Below are positions 29,925 through 43,025 of a stretch of DNA of 64,000 nucleotides, in pieces. Source of the stretch: Trifolium pratense (taxonomy: Eukaryota; Streptophyta; Magnoliopsida; Fabales; Fabaceae); NCBI RefSeq assembly GCF_020283565.1, contig NC_060062.1:26100251-26164250 (forward strand). The letters are read 5' to 3'. The notes under the pieces are model-generated. The model ran no database searches. It worked only from the letters and a program-made list of their open reading frames with translations, and was not told the origin of the DNA. Every line of letters begins with the position of its first letter. Positions within the stretch are counted from its first letter, which is position 1. The translations under genes were made by a program, and so were the position numbers.

Positions 29925-30960
29925 TGACGGTGGTTCTGCAAGTATACATAATCGCTACCAAGTAATAAAGTAGTAAGTTATCGTCTCCACATGGATTGTG
30001 TCAAGGTTATTAGTTTGATTATGAATTAATGCTCTTAAAAGTAACTTAAAGTAAAAAGTTTTGCATTCATTTTTTTTTTGGAAGGGGGTTTTGACAAATA
30101 ACAATAAATAACAATTAAAGAAAAGAGCAGTTGTAATAAAGAGTTGAGTTTTAGCTGAGAACAAGTGGTTAAGTACTTTTCGAATTCCTCCCCCATTCCT
30201 GCTTGGTAATTGGCGCTATATCTGCTTACTAATGACGTATTATCTGGAGATTAATTTCTATTAAAGTAAGCTTAGTTTAGCTATACCTACTTCTATTGTA
30301 ATCTGCTTAGGGTAAATCAATCAAACTAGGTTTAGCCTTCGTTATTTGGTGTCCTTACCCTTAACGGGTTCAGCCTGCAATAGGCATCCCTACCTTTCTA
30401 GGTTCCTAATTTAACAAGTTCTCTAGCGTAACTGGTTCCCTAATATCAGTACAGAATTTAGCTATGTGTAATTCTTAATCTCTAACCTCACCGTAGATAC
30501 TGAATTTAATGGTCTCCTGTAAGTGGGTTATAGTATCCCTTTGTTTCTGAAGTCTTAGATGTGTCACGATATCCACTTCGACCCTAGTTACTAACAGAAT
30601 ATGCGTATGTTCATATATGCTAGTGTATAAAACGATAAATACAAATACTGATAGATAATAAATGAATAACAATTTGTATATAGACTTGGGAATAATCAGA
30701 TTACATGTTCTCAAACATTTTTATGAGAGTTCATCTACTTGACCTAACCCTGATGGGGTTTAGCTACTAAACACCATAACAAAACAATAAGGAAAAGAAA
30801 ACATAAAGATTACCCTTATGCCCTTGGAGCAGCTGAGCCTCCTTGCATCCTCCTTAGAGTTCTCCTAACTCTCTTATGAATATTGAATTGTTCTCAATAT
30901 TTCTCAATGAATAATAGTGGAGGAGGGAGACTCTATTTATAGTTTTTCAGCTGGGTTTGT
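29925..30960. other. Non-coding relic, possibly LTR-retrotransposon leader or LTR
   Basis: Begins GGTTCTGCAAGTATACATAATCGCTACCAAGTAATAAAG, a type of phrase I associate with untranslated parts of plant LTR retrotransposons. The remainder is non-coding with many short pyrimidine tracts. I see no LTR boundary, primer-binding site or protein. Confidence 0.3.
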
Positions 30961-31412
30961 GTTTTTTTTTGCGCATCCATCGCACCTATCGTGGCCACAA
31001 TGGCTTGTGTTTTCTCACTTGAAGGCTATTTTTTTCCTATTGTGTAAATTATGGTGTATGAATTTACTTATTTCCTAATTTTTAGGATCTGTGTTTGTTG
31101 TGCCCGTAGAAATCTGGAATAACTATCTTCAATGAAAGAATAAACTCTACTAATGATGAAAATATTACAGCAAATTTGAGAATATTTAATAATCAATTCC
31201 GACAACAAATTTGGAAATATTACAACAAATTTTATATTGATGGTTGAGCATACTTTTACGGTGGCCACAAATCAGTTTTAGGAAGGTAATTAATTGCAAG
31301 ATGAATGGTCATTCTTGCAGATCACTTGAATATGGATCAAATCAGTTGAGATCTGCTATACATCAATACGCTAATGGGCTGGACTAGATAGTTTGTTGCC
31401 AAATAAATAGAA

Positions 31413-31590
31413 ATTTTCTCATCTCACCCACTCACTTTCTCGCCTACTCCTCTAGCGCGCAAAAAAATTCAGAAAATACGTTCCGAACTGTTTTTCTAGT
31501 GTAAAGTTTACACTATAAAAAATTCAGAGAATGTTTTCCGAATTACTAAGGGGTAGGGGAGAAGATGAGTGATGGAATGAGAAAATTTTA
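31413..31590. mobile_element. Foldback MITE with TTCCGA-type palindromes
   Basis: Left end AAATTTTCTCATCTCACCC, right end in reverse complement AAAATTTTCTCATTCCATC. Internal short palindromes include TTTACACTATAAA and AATTCAGA...TTCCGAATT. Same style as the elements at 20.4 and 49.6 kb. Confidence 0.5.
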
Positions 31591-31698
31591 AAAAATATGC
31601 AAATGCGCTTCACTGAACAGTTTTAGTTGTTTTTCTTTTATGTCTTTCATTAAAATAATTTTAGCTCTCTCTAACCCCCCACTCTATAATTTTTAAGA

Positions 31699-31876
31699 GG
31701 AGAATGTTAACTTGTGCCCTTAAGGGCACATGTTAAGAAGATAAATGTGGAAAAAATTTATTGAACTTGTGGTGTATTCAATTATCTAAACATTAAATTC
31801 TTTGTATCATTTAATGTTATATTTCTATTTTTAGGTAGCTTAACATGTGCCCTTAGGGCACAAGTTAACATGACCC
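31699..31876. mobile_element. Mutator-type MITE (178 bp), GTTAACTTGTGCCC ends
   Basis: Inverted ends GGAGAATGTTAACTTG and GGGTCATGTTAACTTG, each followed by its own small palindrome GTGCCCTTAAGGGCAC. Flanked by a 9-base target duplication TTTTTAAGA (31690-31698 and 31877-31885), typical of Mutator-like elements. Confidence 0.85.
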
Positions 31877-31885
31877 TTTTTAAGA

Positions 31886-33750
31886 AACTCCAATATGTTT
31901 TCGTCTGAAAAACTGAATTTCTATGGTAATTTTATTGTTTTATTAATAAATGCATGTACGCCTAACATTGACCATATGTCATTGCATTCAAGAATCAAAC
32001 GAGGTGGGAAATTTTCTTCAATATTCCAAACTTTGACTTCCCCTACTTAGTTTCTTTTTGTTTTTTGGTGAGTTAATTTGTGTTCGTTATGATAAGTACA
32101 CACGTTGCATTTTATATTTAGGCAGGAAGGTCTAACATCAATGCACGACTTAATTTAGGTGGTTTTGAATTCACTTTCTATGAAGAGAAAAATAAAAAAA
32201 ATTTGGTGAACTATGAAGTCAAAATATTGGGACCTAACCAGTGCTTTTTTTTCTTCCAATAATAATTAAAAAAAATTAAAGTACCAATATTTTGACTATA
32301 GATATATGTGGTCCTTAAAGAAGTTTAATTAGTTAGGCAAAGATAAATGAACGGTAAGGTTAAGGTGAACACATTCACTAGATTAGGAAATTTTCCTACT
32401 AGGGAAGAAGCACACCCCCAAGTAACAAAATAAACGGCATGTATGGAATTTTGAAGAAAGATCAATCAGGGATTAAAATTTTCCTAAACAATAGGACAAA
32501 TGTAAGAAATGTACAAAATTTTCCTAAATAAAGTTAGTGTGCCTTTGGGTGGGATAATCTTATCCATTTGATCGATCATTTGTATCATATCATGCCACAT
32601 GGCCTGCTCCTTTTTTAGAAAGAAAAGACGACCTGGACATAAAAAATGTGACGAAGGCGGTGGTTTGTTTATCGTTGGCTTGGTCGGAGGTGGTGGTCAT
32701 ACTTGACAGCGGCTTACATGAGGAAGAACATATATAGAAATCGTTTGTGCTGTGTTCTTTGGGCTCTTCAAGTTTTTTAAAACACATGGTTTTATCTAAA
32801 TCCTTATGTTAATCATCCTATCTTATGGCCTATAAGCATTGAATGGCAAATGTTTTTCCCGCCACAAAGTTATACAATCCAATTCCTAAGAGGGAGATGA
32901 TTTGGAGTGTCAACATAGATTTAAAGTTTAATTTTTCCTTATGTCTAAATTACCTTAATTTATCAAAAAAGGTAAAATAAACCATACATTTATAAATAAA
33001 TTAAATTAAATAAATGTACATGTGAGTGATTTTAATTTGTTTAAAATTTTAAACCCTTTTATTACCAAAACTACATGTATCACAAATAAAATTTGACTAA
33101 AATTTTTAAACTTGCCTAAACTTTGTCACATAATCAAAGAAATTTATCCAGTAAAAAAATTGATAAAATTTATCAATTTTTCAAAATTAAGGAAAATGGA
33201 GCTAAATAAAACGGTTATAAAAGATTCAACTATATAAAAGATCGACCTATACGAATTAAGGTATTGAACTGAAATGCTTAATAATATCTTAAAACGAATT
33301 GTATGAGATAACTTAATTTCTGATAAAAACAATTTTAAGGGATTAAAGACCAAAAATAAAATAAAAAATCCATCTATATACATTTGTACACGTGATACGA
33401 GCCTTCTACGATTTATAGGCAAACTAGCTCACATGTTTTATTATTTTTCTTCTTTTTTAGGCAAACTAGCTCACATGCATGTTACTATACTACAATTAAA
33501 TATTGAAATTGAAATTTTAATTTGACATATGAACCACGAAAGTTAAGTGCAGAGTGAGCAATCCCTCTCAACTTCCATGTGATGTGAATATGGCAATGCA
33601 AATTAAGGACGTAAAGGAGGATCCTAAAAGCTAAGTCCTTATTTACAAATACTTATATTTCCGGTAAATTCTAATATGAATCACTTCATCAAATAGTCCA
33701 TAGTGGATCAGTCATGAATAACATTATAACGAATACATAGATTTTTTGTT
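31886..33750. other. Intergenic, nothing recognised
   Basis: No gene, RNA or repeat boundary that I can support. The minus-strand frames at 32590 and 33144 carry no recognisable motif. Confidence 0.5.
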
Positions 33751-34054
33751 GGCTTAATTAATAAAATGGTCCCTTAAAGACATTTTTGGTTTCAGATTGG
33801 TCCCTTAAAGAAAAAAAGATTCAAATAGGTCCCTTAAAGAAAAAAAAAAGTCCGAATAGGTCCCTTAAAGACATCTCCGTTAATCAGTTTGGTCCCTAAA
33901 AAGAGGTCTAAATAGGACCAAACTGATTAACGGATATGTCTTTAAGGGACCTATTCGGACCTTTTTTTATTTAAGGGACCTATTTAGACCTTTTTTTTAA
34001 GGGACCAATATGAAACCAAAAATGTCTTTAAGGGGCCATTTTACTAATTAAGTC
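33751..34054. mobile_element. Mutator-type palindromic MITE (GGCTTAATTA ends), copy 1
   Basis: Ends GGCTTAATTAATAAAATGG and, from the right, GACTTAATTAGTAAAATGG. The whole 304 bp is a palindrome built from GGTCCCTTAAAGA phrases. Perfect 9-base target duplication TTTTTTGTT (33742-33750 and 34055-34063). Confidence 0.9.
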
Positions 34055-34292
34055 TTTTTTGTTACAAAAGAGAAAACAGACAATGCATCGATGAATGTAT
34101 TGTTTGAAAAAAAAATGATAGTTCGGTTTAGTTTCATTTTAAAAAATGCTAAAAACTGGACCAAACCAATGAAGGTTTTATCATTTCGGACACTTTTTTA
34201 ACTCGCAATCATATTGTTTAATGAATGTATCAAAATTGCAAATCCATTTTGTTAGTAATTTTATGGATTAAATTGACTAAAAAAAATGTGTA

Positions 34293-34416
34293 ATGTGGCA
34301 TTAACTCAATTGGTAGAGAAATTACATATATTATGTAGAAGATGCGGTTCGAACCTCGTATATTTCACTTATTTACTTTTAAGGTGAAATTTTCAACCAC
34401 TAAACTGCTAAACAAA
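34293..34416 (+). repeat. tRNA-derived SINE-like repeat
   Basis: Box A-like TTAACTCAATTGGTAGAGAA (34301-34320) and box B GGTTCGAACC (34346-34355), then TTTTAAGGTGAAATTTTC and an A-rich end. Third clear member of the family seen at 20 kb. Confidence 0.65.
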
Positions 34417-34645
34417 ATAAATTGATTAAAAAATTCATTTGAAAATAAAATTGACTACCTAAATAAATCTGAAAGTCAAAATAATTAATAAATGAAATAC
34501 ACTTTTTTTTTGGATACAAATGAAATAGACTTTAAATGACCAAAATTGTGGTGGTCTTTTAAGAATATTCTGCTTTACCAAACTAAAAATATAAAAATAT
34601 GAGTATTGTATTGTAACTTGTAAGTTTGTAAGATTAAATATTAAA

Positions 34646-34952
34646 GGCTTAATTAGTAAAATGATCCCTTAAAAATATTTTTTATTTCAGGTTGGTCCCT
34701 TAAAGAAAAAAAGGTTCGAATAGGTCCCTTAAAGAAAAAAAGGTCCGAATAGGTCCCTTAAAGACATTTTCGTTAATCAGTTTGGTCCCTAAAAAAAGGT
34801 CCGAATAGGACCAAACTGATTAACGAATATGTCTTTAAGGGATCTATTCAGACCTTTTTTTTTCTTTAAGGACCTATTCAGACTTTTTTTTTCTTTAAGG
34901 GACCAATGTAAAACCAAAAATATCTTTAAGAGATCATTTTACTAATTAAGCC
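34646..34952. mobile_element. Mutator-type palindromic MITE, copy 2
   Basis: Ends GGCTTAATTAGTAAAATGA and, from the right, GGCTTAATTAGTAAAATGA (identical). Same GGTCCCTTAAAGA palindromic body, 307 bp. 9-base target duplication AATATTAAA (34637-34645 and 34953-34961). Confidence 0.92.
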
Positions 34953-35198
34953 AATATTAAATATGACTTGAATTTTCTAATAAGACTAGTAGGTTAGTTC
35001 ACAAATTGAGCCAGTTGGACTTGTTCAGCTTTTTATTTAATTGAAAAAGTAGAAAACAAACAAGGCGGCGTTTGGACCGGCTTTACCATTCCATTTCCAA
35101 TTCCTTCCCCCTGTCCTTGCGCCAAATGCGATTCTCTTCATTGTTTGTTTGCATGGATTTTTTTGGTTTACAAAAAGAGGGCCGAGCTAAAAAAAAAA

Positions 35199-35515
35199 TT
35201 AGAACACTACGCGAACACTTCGAGGCATGCAGGTATCGGATACATCATCAAAAATGAGATTTTGGAGTTTTTTAGGAGGACTCTCTAGAACATGCAAATC
35301 AAAAAAATTCAAAGTTATACTGAAATTAACGAACCAATCACCTGATCTGTTTCCTTCTCTCCATGTATGGTTAAACTGAACATGCCAATTCATGTTCTTG
35401 AGATCACGAATATGCTTGATCAAAGTAGGAATATTTCCGTTAACGTTGTAGTTTCCTGTTACCATATTGACCAACATTTTCGAATCACTTTCTACTTGAA
35501 GATGGGTAATTAGGA
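35199..35515 (-). mobile_element. Non-LTR retroelement RNase H-type (RVT_3) fragment
   Basis: The minus frame reads LQVESDSKMLVNMVTGNYN, then IPTLIKHIRDLKNMNWHVQF, HTWREGNRSGDWFVNFSITL and FDLHVLESPPKKLQNLIFDD. This is the C-terminal half of the plant RNase H-like domain found in LINE-like retroelements and their domesticated relatives (the E-SDS and H-REGN-AD motifs). The catalytic N-terminal strand is missing, and no reverse transcriptase is nearby. Confidence 0.75.
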
Positions 35516-36114
35516 ACGGAAGTTAACCTGTGTCCAAATTTTCCAATTGATCTGCACAATATTTCCTAAAACAAATTAGGGGGGTGAATCTGCATACAGT
35601 ATATATTTTATTTTTGTTTTTGAATTAGTTAGTTCATTTTTTTTTAAATGGGTAGAAATTTTATTTTAAATGTGACTAAATGAAGTATCCGAGATTCGAA
35701 TTCAACTTCTACATGTATAATACGATGTTTTTACTAACTGAGTTATGCTCCCGATGACAGTTTATTCATCTTTAAGTCGGATCAATTATTATAAATAAAT
35801 TATTTTTTATAGAGTATTAAAATACGGTGTCAATTTTTAAATGTTCAAATAACATAACTCATTTTAATTTTATGTTTACACCTTTTCTTAACAATTACCC
35901 CTATAGAAATTGATCCAATATAGTCGCCACCGCGCAATCAAATTGCATTAACAAATTGTAGTTATCCAATCAAATCGAAGAGTTCATATTTTAAAACAAT
36001 CTTAATTTCTTAAAATATATAAACTCTAATTCTGAAATTTGAAACGTCCAATCTCAATCAAACAATCTTGATCTTATCTAATTTTATACCGCTATCTTAA
36101 AGATGCATTAATAA

Positions 36115-36809
36115 GGGTTCTGCTAACATGTGTCCTAAGGGCACATTTTAAGGTGCATTTAATTAACTAATATCTCATTTAATATACTTTAAAAATAGCA
36201 ATAATCAACTTTACTAAAGATATAGTTCACTATATTTATTATCCATTTAAAAAAATTGCATAGACAAAATATGATACTTGCCAAATACTTGATGTATGAT
36301 CACGCGTTTGGTCAAAAAAAAATTTGCTACAAAGTTTTTTTTTTGTCAAACCTTTTTTTAAGTTGAAAAAAAAATTAAATTATAAGTAAGTATTATAAAA
36401 TTCTAAAACATATTAGCAATTCAAAAGCTAAAATCGTACTAACAATCGTTACCATTACAACATAATACTATAATATTCGGTCTTGTTCACCGAGAAAAAG
36501 CAAAAAACACAAGTCATCATTAATTAAGTAGTATTACCAGGAGTACTATAAGCCTGATTGTTAACAAACAAAAACAAAAATTGGAATCATATAATTATGG
36601 TTGTATAATCATGCGCGTCATCATAAATTAAATTTGGCAGCATATAATATTTTTTCTTTCCAATTCTTTTAAATAGGTAATAAATATAATGGACCATATC
36701 TTTTAATTAATAGAGTTGATTATTACTATTTTCAAAGTAAATTAAATGAAATATTAGTTAATTAAATGCACCTTAAAATGTGCCCTTGGGGCACATGTTA
36801 GCATTTGCC
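36115..36809. mobile_element. Larger relative of the GTGCCC/GGGCAC MITE (695 bp)
   Basis: Ends GGGTTCTGCTAACATGTGTC and, from the right, GGCAAATGCTAACATGTGCC, with pairing that extends through ACATTTTAAGGTGCATTTAA and TTAACTAATAT. The interior is AT-rich without coding. No target duplication could be found. Confidence 0.7.
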
Positions 36810-38142
36810 TTTTTTTATCATTGGAGTTCCATGACGTCGCACATAGGGTATCAAAATTGATGATACCGGTACCTTAAATAAGGTACTGTATCATCAGTTT
36901 AATGTTATTATTAGCTTCCATATATGTCAAAATATTACCGTTGACATTCAATGATCAGATCTTCTTTTTCTTTTTTTTTACTATAGGAAGGTTTTATTTC
37001 TTTGTTGCCTTTCATTTTATAAGTTTTCATTCAATTTCATTTCTTCAACAACAGTGCAATTTTTTTTCTTCTTCTTGTAGTTGGATGTTAATTTGATGAT
37101 ATTTCATATTATTCTATATATTACGCAATTTTTATTTGTTTTGTTCTCAAGTCATATTTTATTTGTTTTCTTCACCATTTTTTTATTTATCGTCATGTAT
37201 TTCTCATTATATTTAATTATTAATTTATTTATTTACGTATTTATTAAATTAAATAATTTTTATTTTTATTTAGACAAAATAAAAAAATAAATATATAAGA
37301 GACCACTTGTTATTAATGTATGATACTCAAAAAGTGGTATAAACCAAAAAAAAAAGTATGGGTTGCATAAATATTACATCACATTGTAGGGACCACTTGT
37401 TAGTAAGGTATGATAACCAAAGTGGTATCACCATTGGAAATGCTATGACTATTTTGTTTATAATTATATCCCTAAGCGGTTACTTGAACTATTGGTCGGC
37501 ATGGTTATAAATAATAAAACTTTTTTTTTATTCTTAATTGCACATTTAATTTATTTTAGATTTTAAGTTGATTTCTTATATTTATTTTGTTTCAAATTGA
37601 ACAAATAGTGTGTCAAAAATTCGAATATGAGCTCTTACATATATAATGCAATATCCTTATCAACTGAATTAAACTCACGTGAACAGTGTAGAAGATGTTT
37701 TATTTGTTTTCACTACTAGTATCCGGCCCACTAGACCGCATAATCTGGTACAAGGATCAGTTCTAACATCAAATAGTTCCAGCCTCCTACCAATTGCAAT
37801 TGTGGATAATCGAACTGTGATTCTCCCTATCAAATTTAGCGTCAATCATTACTAAACCGTGTCGAGAAGATATACTTTATTTACAAAATAAAAATTAAAA
37901 AACTAAAAAAATACACACACACGTATTAAAGAAAGTGCAGAGAAGTTGAATGCAACTAACTAAGTTAGTCCCCGTTTGTATACGCGTTGTTTTACCTTTC
38001 CTTCACTCATACAATAATCATAACTCTCTTTTTCTTTCTTTACACTTTAAATACAAAACAAAATTCCTCACATCACAGATCCATCCATGAACAAAACCTC
38101 ACAAAAATTCCAATAATACCCTTCCTTCCTTCCTTCCCAAAA
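36810..38142. other. Transporter upstream region
   Basis: No gene. Two phrases GACCACTTGTTA...GTATGATA...GTGGTAT at 37301-37345 and 37390-37430 repeat each other. A reverse-oriented SINE-like box B (TCGAATATGAGC) lies at about 37620. The last 150 bases (CTTTCCTTC, TCTTTTTCTTTCTTT) look like a plant 5' UTR. Confidence 0.45.
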
Positions 38143-41100
38143 ATGAAAGAATCAAGCAAAACATTCACAATACTATTAATCTCATCATGGTATTCATCAA
38201 ACATTGGTGTATTACTCTTAAACAAATATCTTCTATCTAACTATGGTTTCAAATACCCAATTTTCTTAACCATGTGTCACATGACAGCATGTTCTTTATT
38301 CAGCTATATTGCAATTGCTTGGTTCAAAATGGTTCCAATGCAATTCATTCGTTCTAATCTTCAATTTATTAAAATTGCTACTTTGAGTTTGGTTTTCTGT
38401 GTTTCCGTCGTTTTTGGTAATATTTCCCTACGGTATCTACCTGTGTCGTTTAATCAAGCTGTTGGTGCTACTACTCCTTTTTTTACTGCCGTTTTTGCTT
38501 ATCTTATGACGTTTAAGAGAGAAGCTTTTCTTACTTATCTTGCTCTTCTTCCTGTTGTTACTGGTGTTATCATTGCTAGTGGGGTAAGTAAAGTAAATAA
38601 TCACTTTTTTAATTGTTTTTGGCTTTTTATTTTAATTTCTGCAATTTTAGTTTTCTATTTCATTGACTTGTCTGTCGGTGATCACTTTGTGTCGGTGATC
38701 AAATTTGCATATATAATAGGATAATAGGAATATACTGTGCTACTATTTTTGGATTAGCTTTTGTAAGTATTTAATTTTTGCTCAAGTACTTTCCTATTTA
38801 AGAAAATTAAATATATGTATAAAGTACATACACATGACACGACACTGACACATCAACAACAACGATAATGAATTTTAAAAGATAGAATAATTGAATGTAA
38901 TTACATGTGTCAGTTTCGTGACTAGTGTCGTCGGATAATGGATACGCCTTTGATAAGATCAGGAGTGTCCGTGCTACAGAGAAATTTATTTATAATATAT
39001 TATAGTGATAGTGATATAGCAATTTTGGAATGATTAAATTAGTGCATTAATCACAAGTTATGAAAAAAAATTAACATGATTAAAACAGTAATTTTTGTGT
39101 ATTTGGGGAGCGGTCGAACACCGAGTGAAAAAAATAAAGATTTAGTTCGGATGTCAACTCGAGGATTAGTCTCGTAGTAGACCAAAATGTCTAAGTCGTG
39201 AGGATATCTTGGGACGGCAGTGGATTATAAGAAAAACTGTCAATCAAGTTTTTATTGTGTATTTATGTTTTCTAGACTTTTGGTATTAGAAGCTAGACCA
39301 AGGTTTTAAATTGCAGATGCGGTTGCGATCCTTCGTATTGCGGATAATCGCAGTCGCGGTGTGATCTTTGATCCTTGATAATGCAGAGAATCATATAATC
39401 ACCCGTGGCTTATGCATCCTTAATGTAGTTGTGGCAGTAATTTTTTTAAGCCTTGATGTCGCGCCTAAAGTACGTACTTCGTTAAAAGGGAAATTTGTTT
39501 TCATCCATTTATAAGACTTGGAAAGGGAATTATGGTCCTTGCTACTTGTGTCAAGAGTCATTAGTATCTCAGAGTGTTTATTTGCCTGTACTGATTCTAA
39601 CTTTGGCTACTTTAGCAAAAATACAGATCTAGTTTGATATAATTTATGAGCAGTTGAAGGGAATGTAGGAGAGTGATCTATTACTTCCATTGTACAAAAG
39701 AATCTTTATTTATATAATCATTGAAATACCTGGTTTAGGTTTGTCTAAGTAGTAGAGTTTAGGTTTGTCTAAGTAGCAGAGCTAACTTTGTTTTACAAGA
39801 ATCTCTACTTTTGAGTTGCGAATAGGCGTAACAAATAATCAAATTTCTGGCAATAGGAACTTGTTATGTTCATGTGTGTGTGTGTGGTGTCCTGACTGTC
39901 CTCTGTTTCTGATGGATTTATTTGTTGTTTTGGTGACGGGCTTTTTGAAACCAAACTAAGAAAATATGTTTATACGCTTTAGTTTCTCAGCATCAGTAGT
40001 GGTCAATCTTTTTACTTTAATCTGTATTCTTCAAGTGATATAGATAAGTGGAAAATATGGATACTTTATGGCTTCTGATGCATTTGTTATTCTTTTCTAT
40101 TTTTGCTTATAGGGCGAACCGAGCTTTCATTTGTTTGGATTCATAATATGTATTGCAGCTACAGCGGCACGAGCCCTAAAAACAGTGTTACAAGGAATTT
40201 TACTTTCTTCTGAAGGGTATGTATAAGTAACATGCTATTTACCTAATTACTTTGTTTTCTACTGTCATCGAGTTATTATTATATAATTAATGGGCACTGA
40301 CATTCTTCTTGTTGTGTATTAGGGAGAAGCTGAATTCTATGAACCTTCTGCTGTACATGGCTCCAATGGCTGTTGTTTTCCTTCTTCCTGCTGCACTTTA
40401 TATGGAAGAAAATGTGGTTGGCATCACGTTGGCTCTTGCTAGAGATGATCCAAAGATCATTTGGTACCTTCTATTCAATTCCTCACTAGCATATTTTGTC
40501 AACCTGACCAATTTTTTGGTCACGAAACACACCAGTGCTCTCACTCTTCAGGTATGTCTCCCTTTTTCATATAGTCACACTCGTACAAGTACAACTTGTT
40601 TTCTACTCAAATGAACATGCCTGCTGTCTTTTGTGCTGGAACATCAATTATGTGCAATTGTCATTAACAAGTTTCTTAAAATTCAAATCTCTCGGGGGCG
40701 TTCAGGGATTTCTGCTGAAATTTTTCTGCTGGATGGATCCCTTTAGCTAGTGCTAGGATAGTACTCCCTCCGTCCCTAATTATAAGCACTCTTTAAAACA
40801 TAAAATTTGTCCCTAAATATAAGCCCCTTTTCAATTCCCTAGACACATATATTATTACTTTTCCAAACATAACCCTACTTTGCACTGGAATCCGTAACGT
40901 CAACTACAAATACATCTTTTCACTAAGGACAATTTAGTAATTGTAACATCTAAAAAGTACACATTAATTACACTACCAACTTTTCTTAATATGCGTGAAA
41001 AACACCAAGAGGTGCTTATAATAAGGGACGGAGGGAGTATTTTCAATTTTTATTGAAATTTTGTCTGCTATTTCATATATTCGACCTAGAGTTGCTATTG

Positions 41101-41600
41101 CTGCTCACTGTTCCGTGACATTTCTGATTTTATTGATTCAGATCATTAACATTTCTTTGGCCAAATGCTGACTGCTACAATTTGTTGTGTGGCTAGTTGA
41201 TTAAAAAGATATATAATTGTTGTAAAATTGTAGGGTTTGGTTTGATGTTTCGGCCTATAGTAACAAATGCAATTTTAAAATTTGTATCTAGGCTTGTATT
41301 TCTTTGTAAAGGGTATTAGATCAGGGAAAGTTTTAACGAGTATGACTCAAATGAGGATAAGCAAGTTGATAAATTGTTGGCAAGATATGCATTTTTCATG
41401 TTGTCCAGTATTTGATATTTAGTTAACTAATCACCAAGAATTGGCTCATATAGGTACTTGGGAATGCAAAAGGAGCCGTAGCAGTTGTAGTTTCAATTCT
41501 GATATTTAAAAATCCAGTTTCAGTCACTGGAATGATGGGTTATTCACTCACAGTACTCGGAGTTATACTGTATAGTGAGGCCAAAAAGCGAAGCAAGTGA
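38143..41600 (+). CDS. Nucleotide-sugar/triose-phosphate translocator family protein, four exons
   Basis: Exons 38143-38583, 40113-40216, 40323-40551 and 41454-41600 join in frame to 306 residues. The protein has about ten membrane segments and no transit peptide, as in Golgi members of the NST-KT/TPT (DMT) clan. Family signposts: [19 protein letters not shown] (from residue 14), [61 protein letters not shown] and a basic tail EAKKRSK. These closely match the Arabidopsis At5g04160-type clade as I remember it, which includes the UDP-uronic-acid transporter UUAT1. A role in bringing nucleotide sugars into the Golgi for cell-wall polysaccharides is therefore likely, but substrate cannot be read from sequence. 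The frame runs past the exon 1 donor (GGG/GTAAGT), so unspliced reading gives a false 245-residue product. Looks intact. Confidence 0.92.
40764..41037. mobile_element. Stowaway MITE in transporter intron 3
   Basis: Terminal repeats CTCCCTCCGTCCC and, from the right, CTCCCTCCGTCCC, flanked by TA (40762-40763 and 41038-41039). The 274-bp non-coding body carries ATTATAAGCA phrases at both ends. Classic Tc1/mariner-derived Stowaway structure. Confidence 0.93.
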
Positions 41601-42190
41601 TTCTGATAATGTGAATACTCTATACTTCGATTTCATCACTCCGCAGACAACCTCAAGATTCTTTGAGGAACTATATAAGAATTCTTTTGGCCTCACATAG
41701 AAAGCCTCATTGAAGTGGGGTTCTCCGTTGTATTAGCAACTGTTCAGAAATAGTTCATGGTACAAAGTTCCAGTAGGTGAATGTTCTCTCTACTATACCC
41801 ATGATGGGATATTGAGGAATGTCTTTTAGTCATTTATTCTTTGAAGAAAGAGTTGTAAATTTGGATCTCTACTCATTTGTTATTTACAATGCTTACATTT
41901 GTTTATCGATGAGAAATTTCATATTTTTGGTTGTAGTATATTATAGTACACAATCATGCAGTGTAGTTTTATGGTCTGTATTCTCTCCAACTTATTTCTG
42001 TTTTTAAAAAAATTATTATTGACCGTTTTGATCTCTTTCCGGAAGCAGAATTTTTTTAGCTTTTGTTTGTTCTTGATGATAGTATAATTAATACCTGATT
42101 ATTTAAGAAACCCTCCTTTTTTTGTGATTCATCCCTTTAGATAATTGGTGCCTTGTAATTTAAGAAACACCCTCCCTTTAAATACTTAGC
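41601..42190. other. 3' UTR and flank of the transporter
   Basis: No gene. Bases 41776-41816 (ending in CCATGATGGGATATTGAG) are the source of a patch that reappears at 47790-47843 in both orientations. Confidence 0.6.
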
Positions 42191-42204
42191 AGGGTCGTTG
42201 GTAT

Positions 42205-42716
42205 AGTTTACTTGTTAGATACTCTACTTAGGTGTGATGTTAAATCAGCATTTCTATATGGAATTTTGACTGAAGATGTGTATGTGGATCAGCCTAAAGA
42301 ATATGTCAAAAAGGGAAAAGAGAATATGGTGTACAAGTTGCATAAAGCACTTTATGGATTAAAACAGACTCCTAGAGCTTGGTTTTATCGTATTGAAGAG
42401 TATTTTGTTCAAGAAGGATTTAAAAGAAGCCGAAATGAAGAAACCTTGTTTTTGAAAATAGATACAGATGACAGAATTCTTATTGTTAGCATATATGTTG
42501 GAGACTTAGAAGACAAAAAAAAGTACTAGTGGCTATGTGGTTGAAGGTGCGGTAGCATGGTCTTCTAAAAACCAACCAATAGTGACCCTACCCTCTCTAC
42601 CATTGTAGTTGAGTTTGTGGCTGCTGCTGGAGCTGCTAGTCAGGCCATTTGGATGAAGAGAATTCTGGAGGAAATAGGTCAGGTAAAACAAGAGAGTATT
42701 TGTTAGAAATAATATA
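42205..42716 (+). mobile_element. Ty1/copia polymerase fragments (reverse transcriptase plus RNase H piece)
   Basis: The frame at 42212-42529 reads CDVKSAFLYGILTEDVYVDQ, then VYKLHKALYGLKQTPRAWFY and LIVSIYVGDLED: the copia reverse transcriptase finger and palm, with the catalytic YVDD altered to YVGD. It then jumps straight to RNase H (TSGYVVEGAVAWSSKNQ, and after a frameshift EFVAAAGAASQAIWMKR). About 150 residues between these blocks are missing. Dead element. Confidence 0.88.
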
Positions 42717-42801
42717 AAATTATTAACGTGGCTCTATCCTAACAGCTTAAGCTTTTAGGATAATCAGTTATTTGATATGATACCAGAGCCTCTATGAGTA
42801 A

Positions 42802-43025
42802 GGCCCCGTTTGGCCCTACTTATTTTCTACTTTTCTATTTCTCCTCAAAAGAAATAGAGAAGTAGAAAATTGTATTTGACTCTATTTCTCCTTAAAATAA
42901 TTAGAGAAATAAAGTAAAGAAGTAGAAAATGAGGAGAAGTTGGGTCAAACACAATTTTTTTCTTTTACCTATTTACTACTTTTAAGAAGGAAAAAAGTGG
43001 AAAATAAGTAGGGCCAAACGGACCC
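42802..43025. mobile_element. Tourist-type MITE (224 bp)
   Basis: Ends GGCCCCGTTTGGCCCTACTT and, from the right, GGGTCCGTTTGGCCCTACTT, flanked by TAA (42799-42801 and 43026-43028). PIF/Harbinger hallmark. Inserted in the 3' part of the copia relic. Confidence 0.88.

Noticed and set aside
35072..35257. Plus-strand frame MDRLYHSISNSF
   Set aside because: No family resemblance, and it partly overlaps the minus-strand RNase H fragment.
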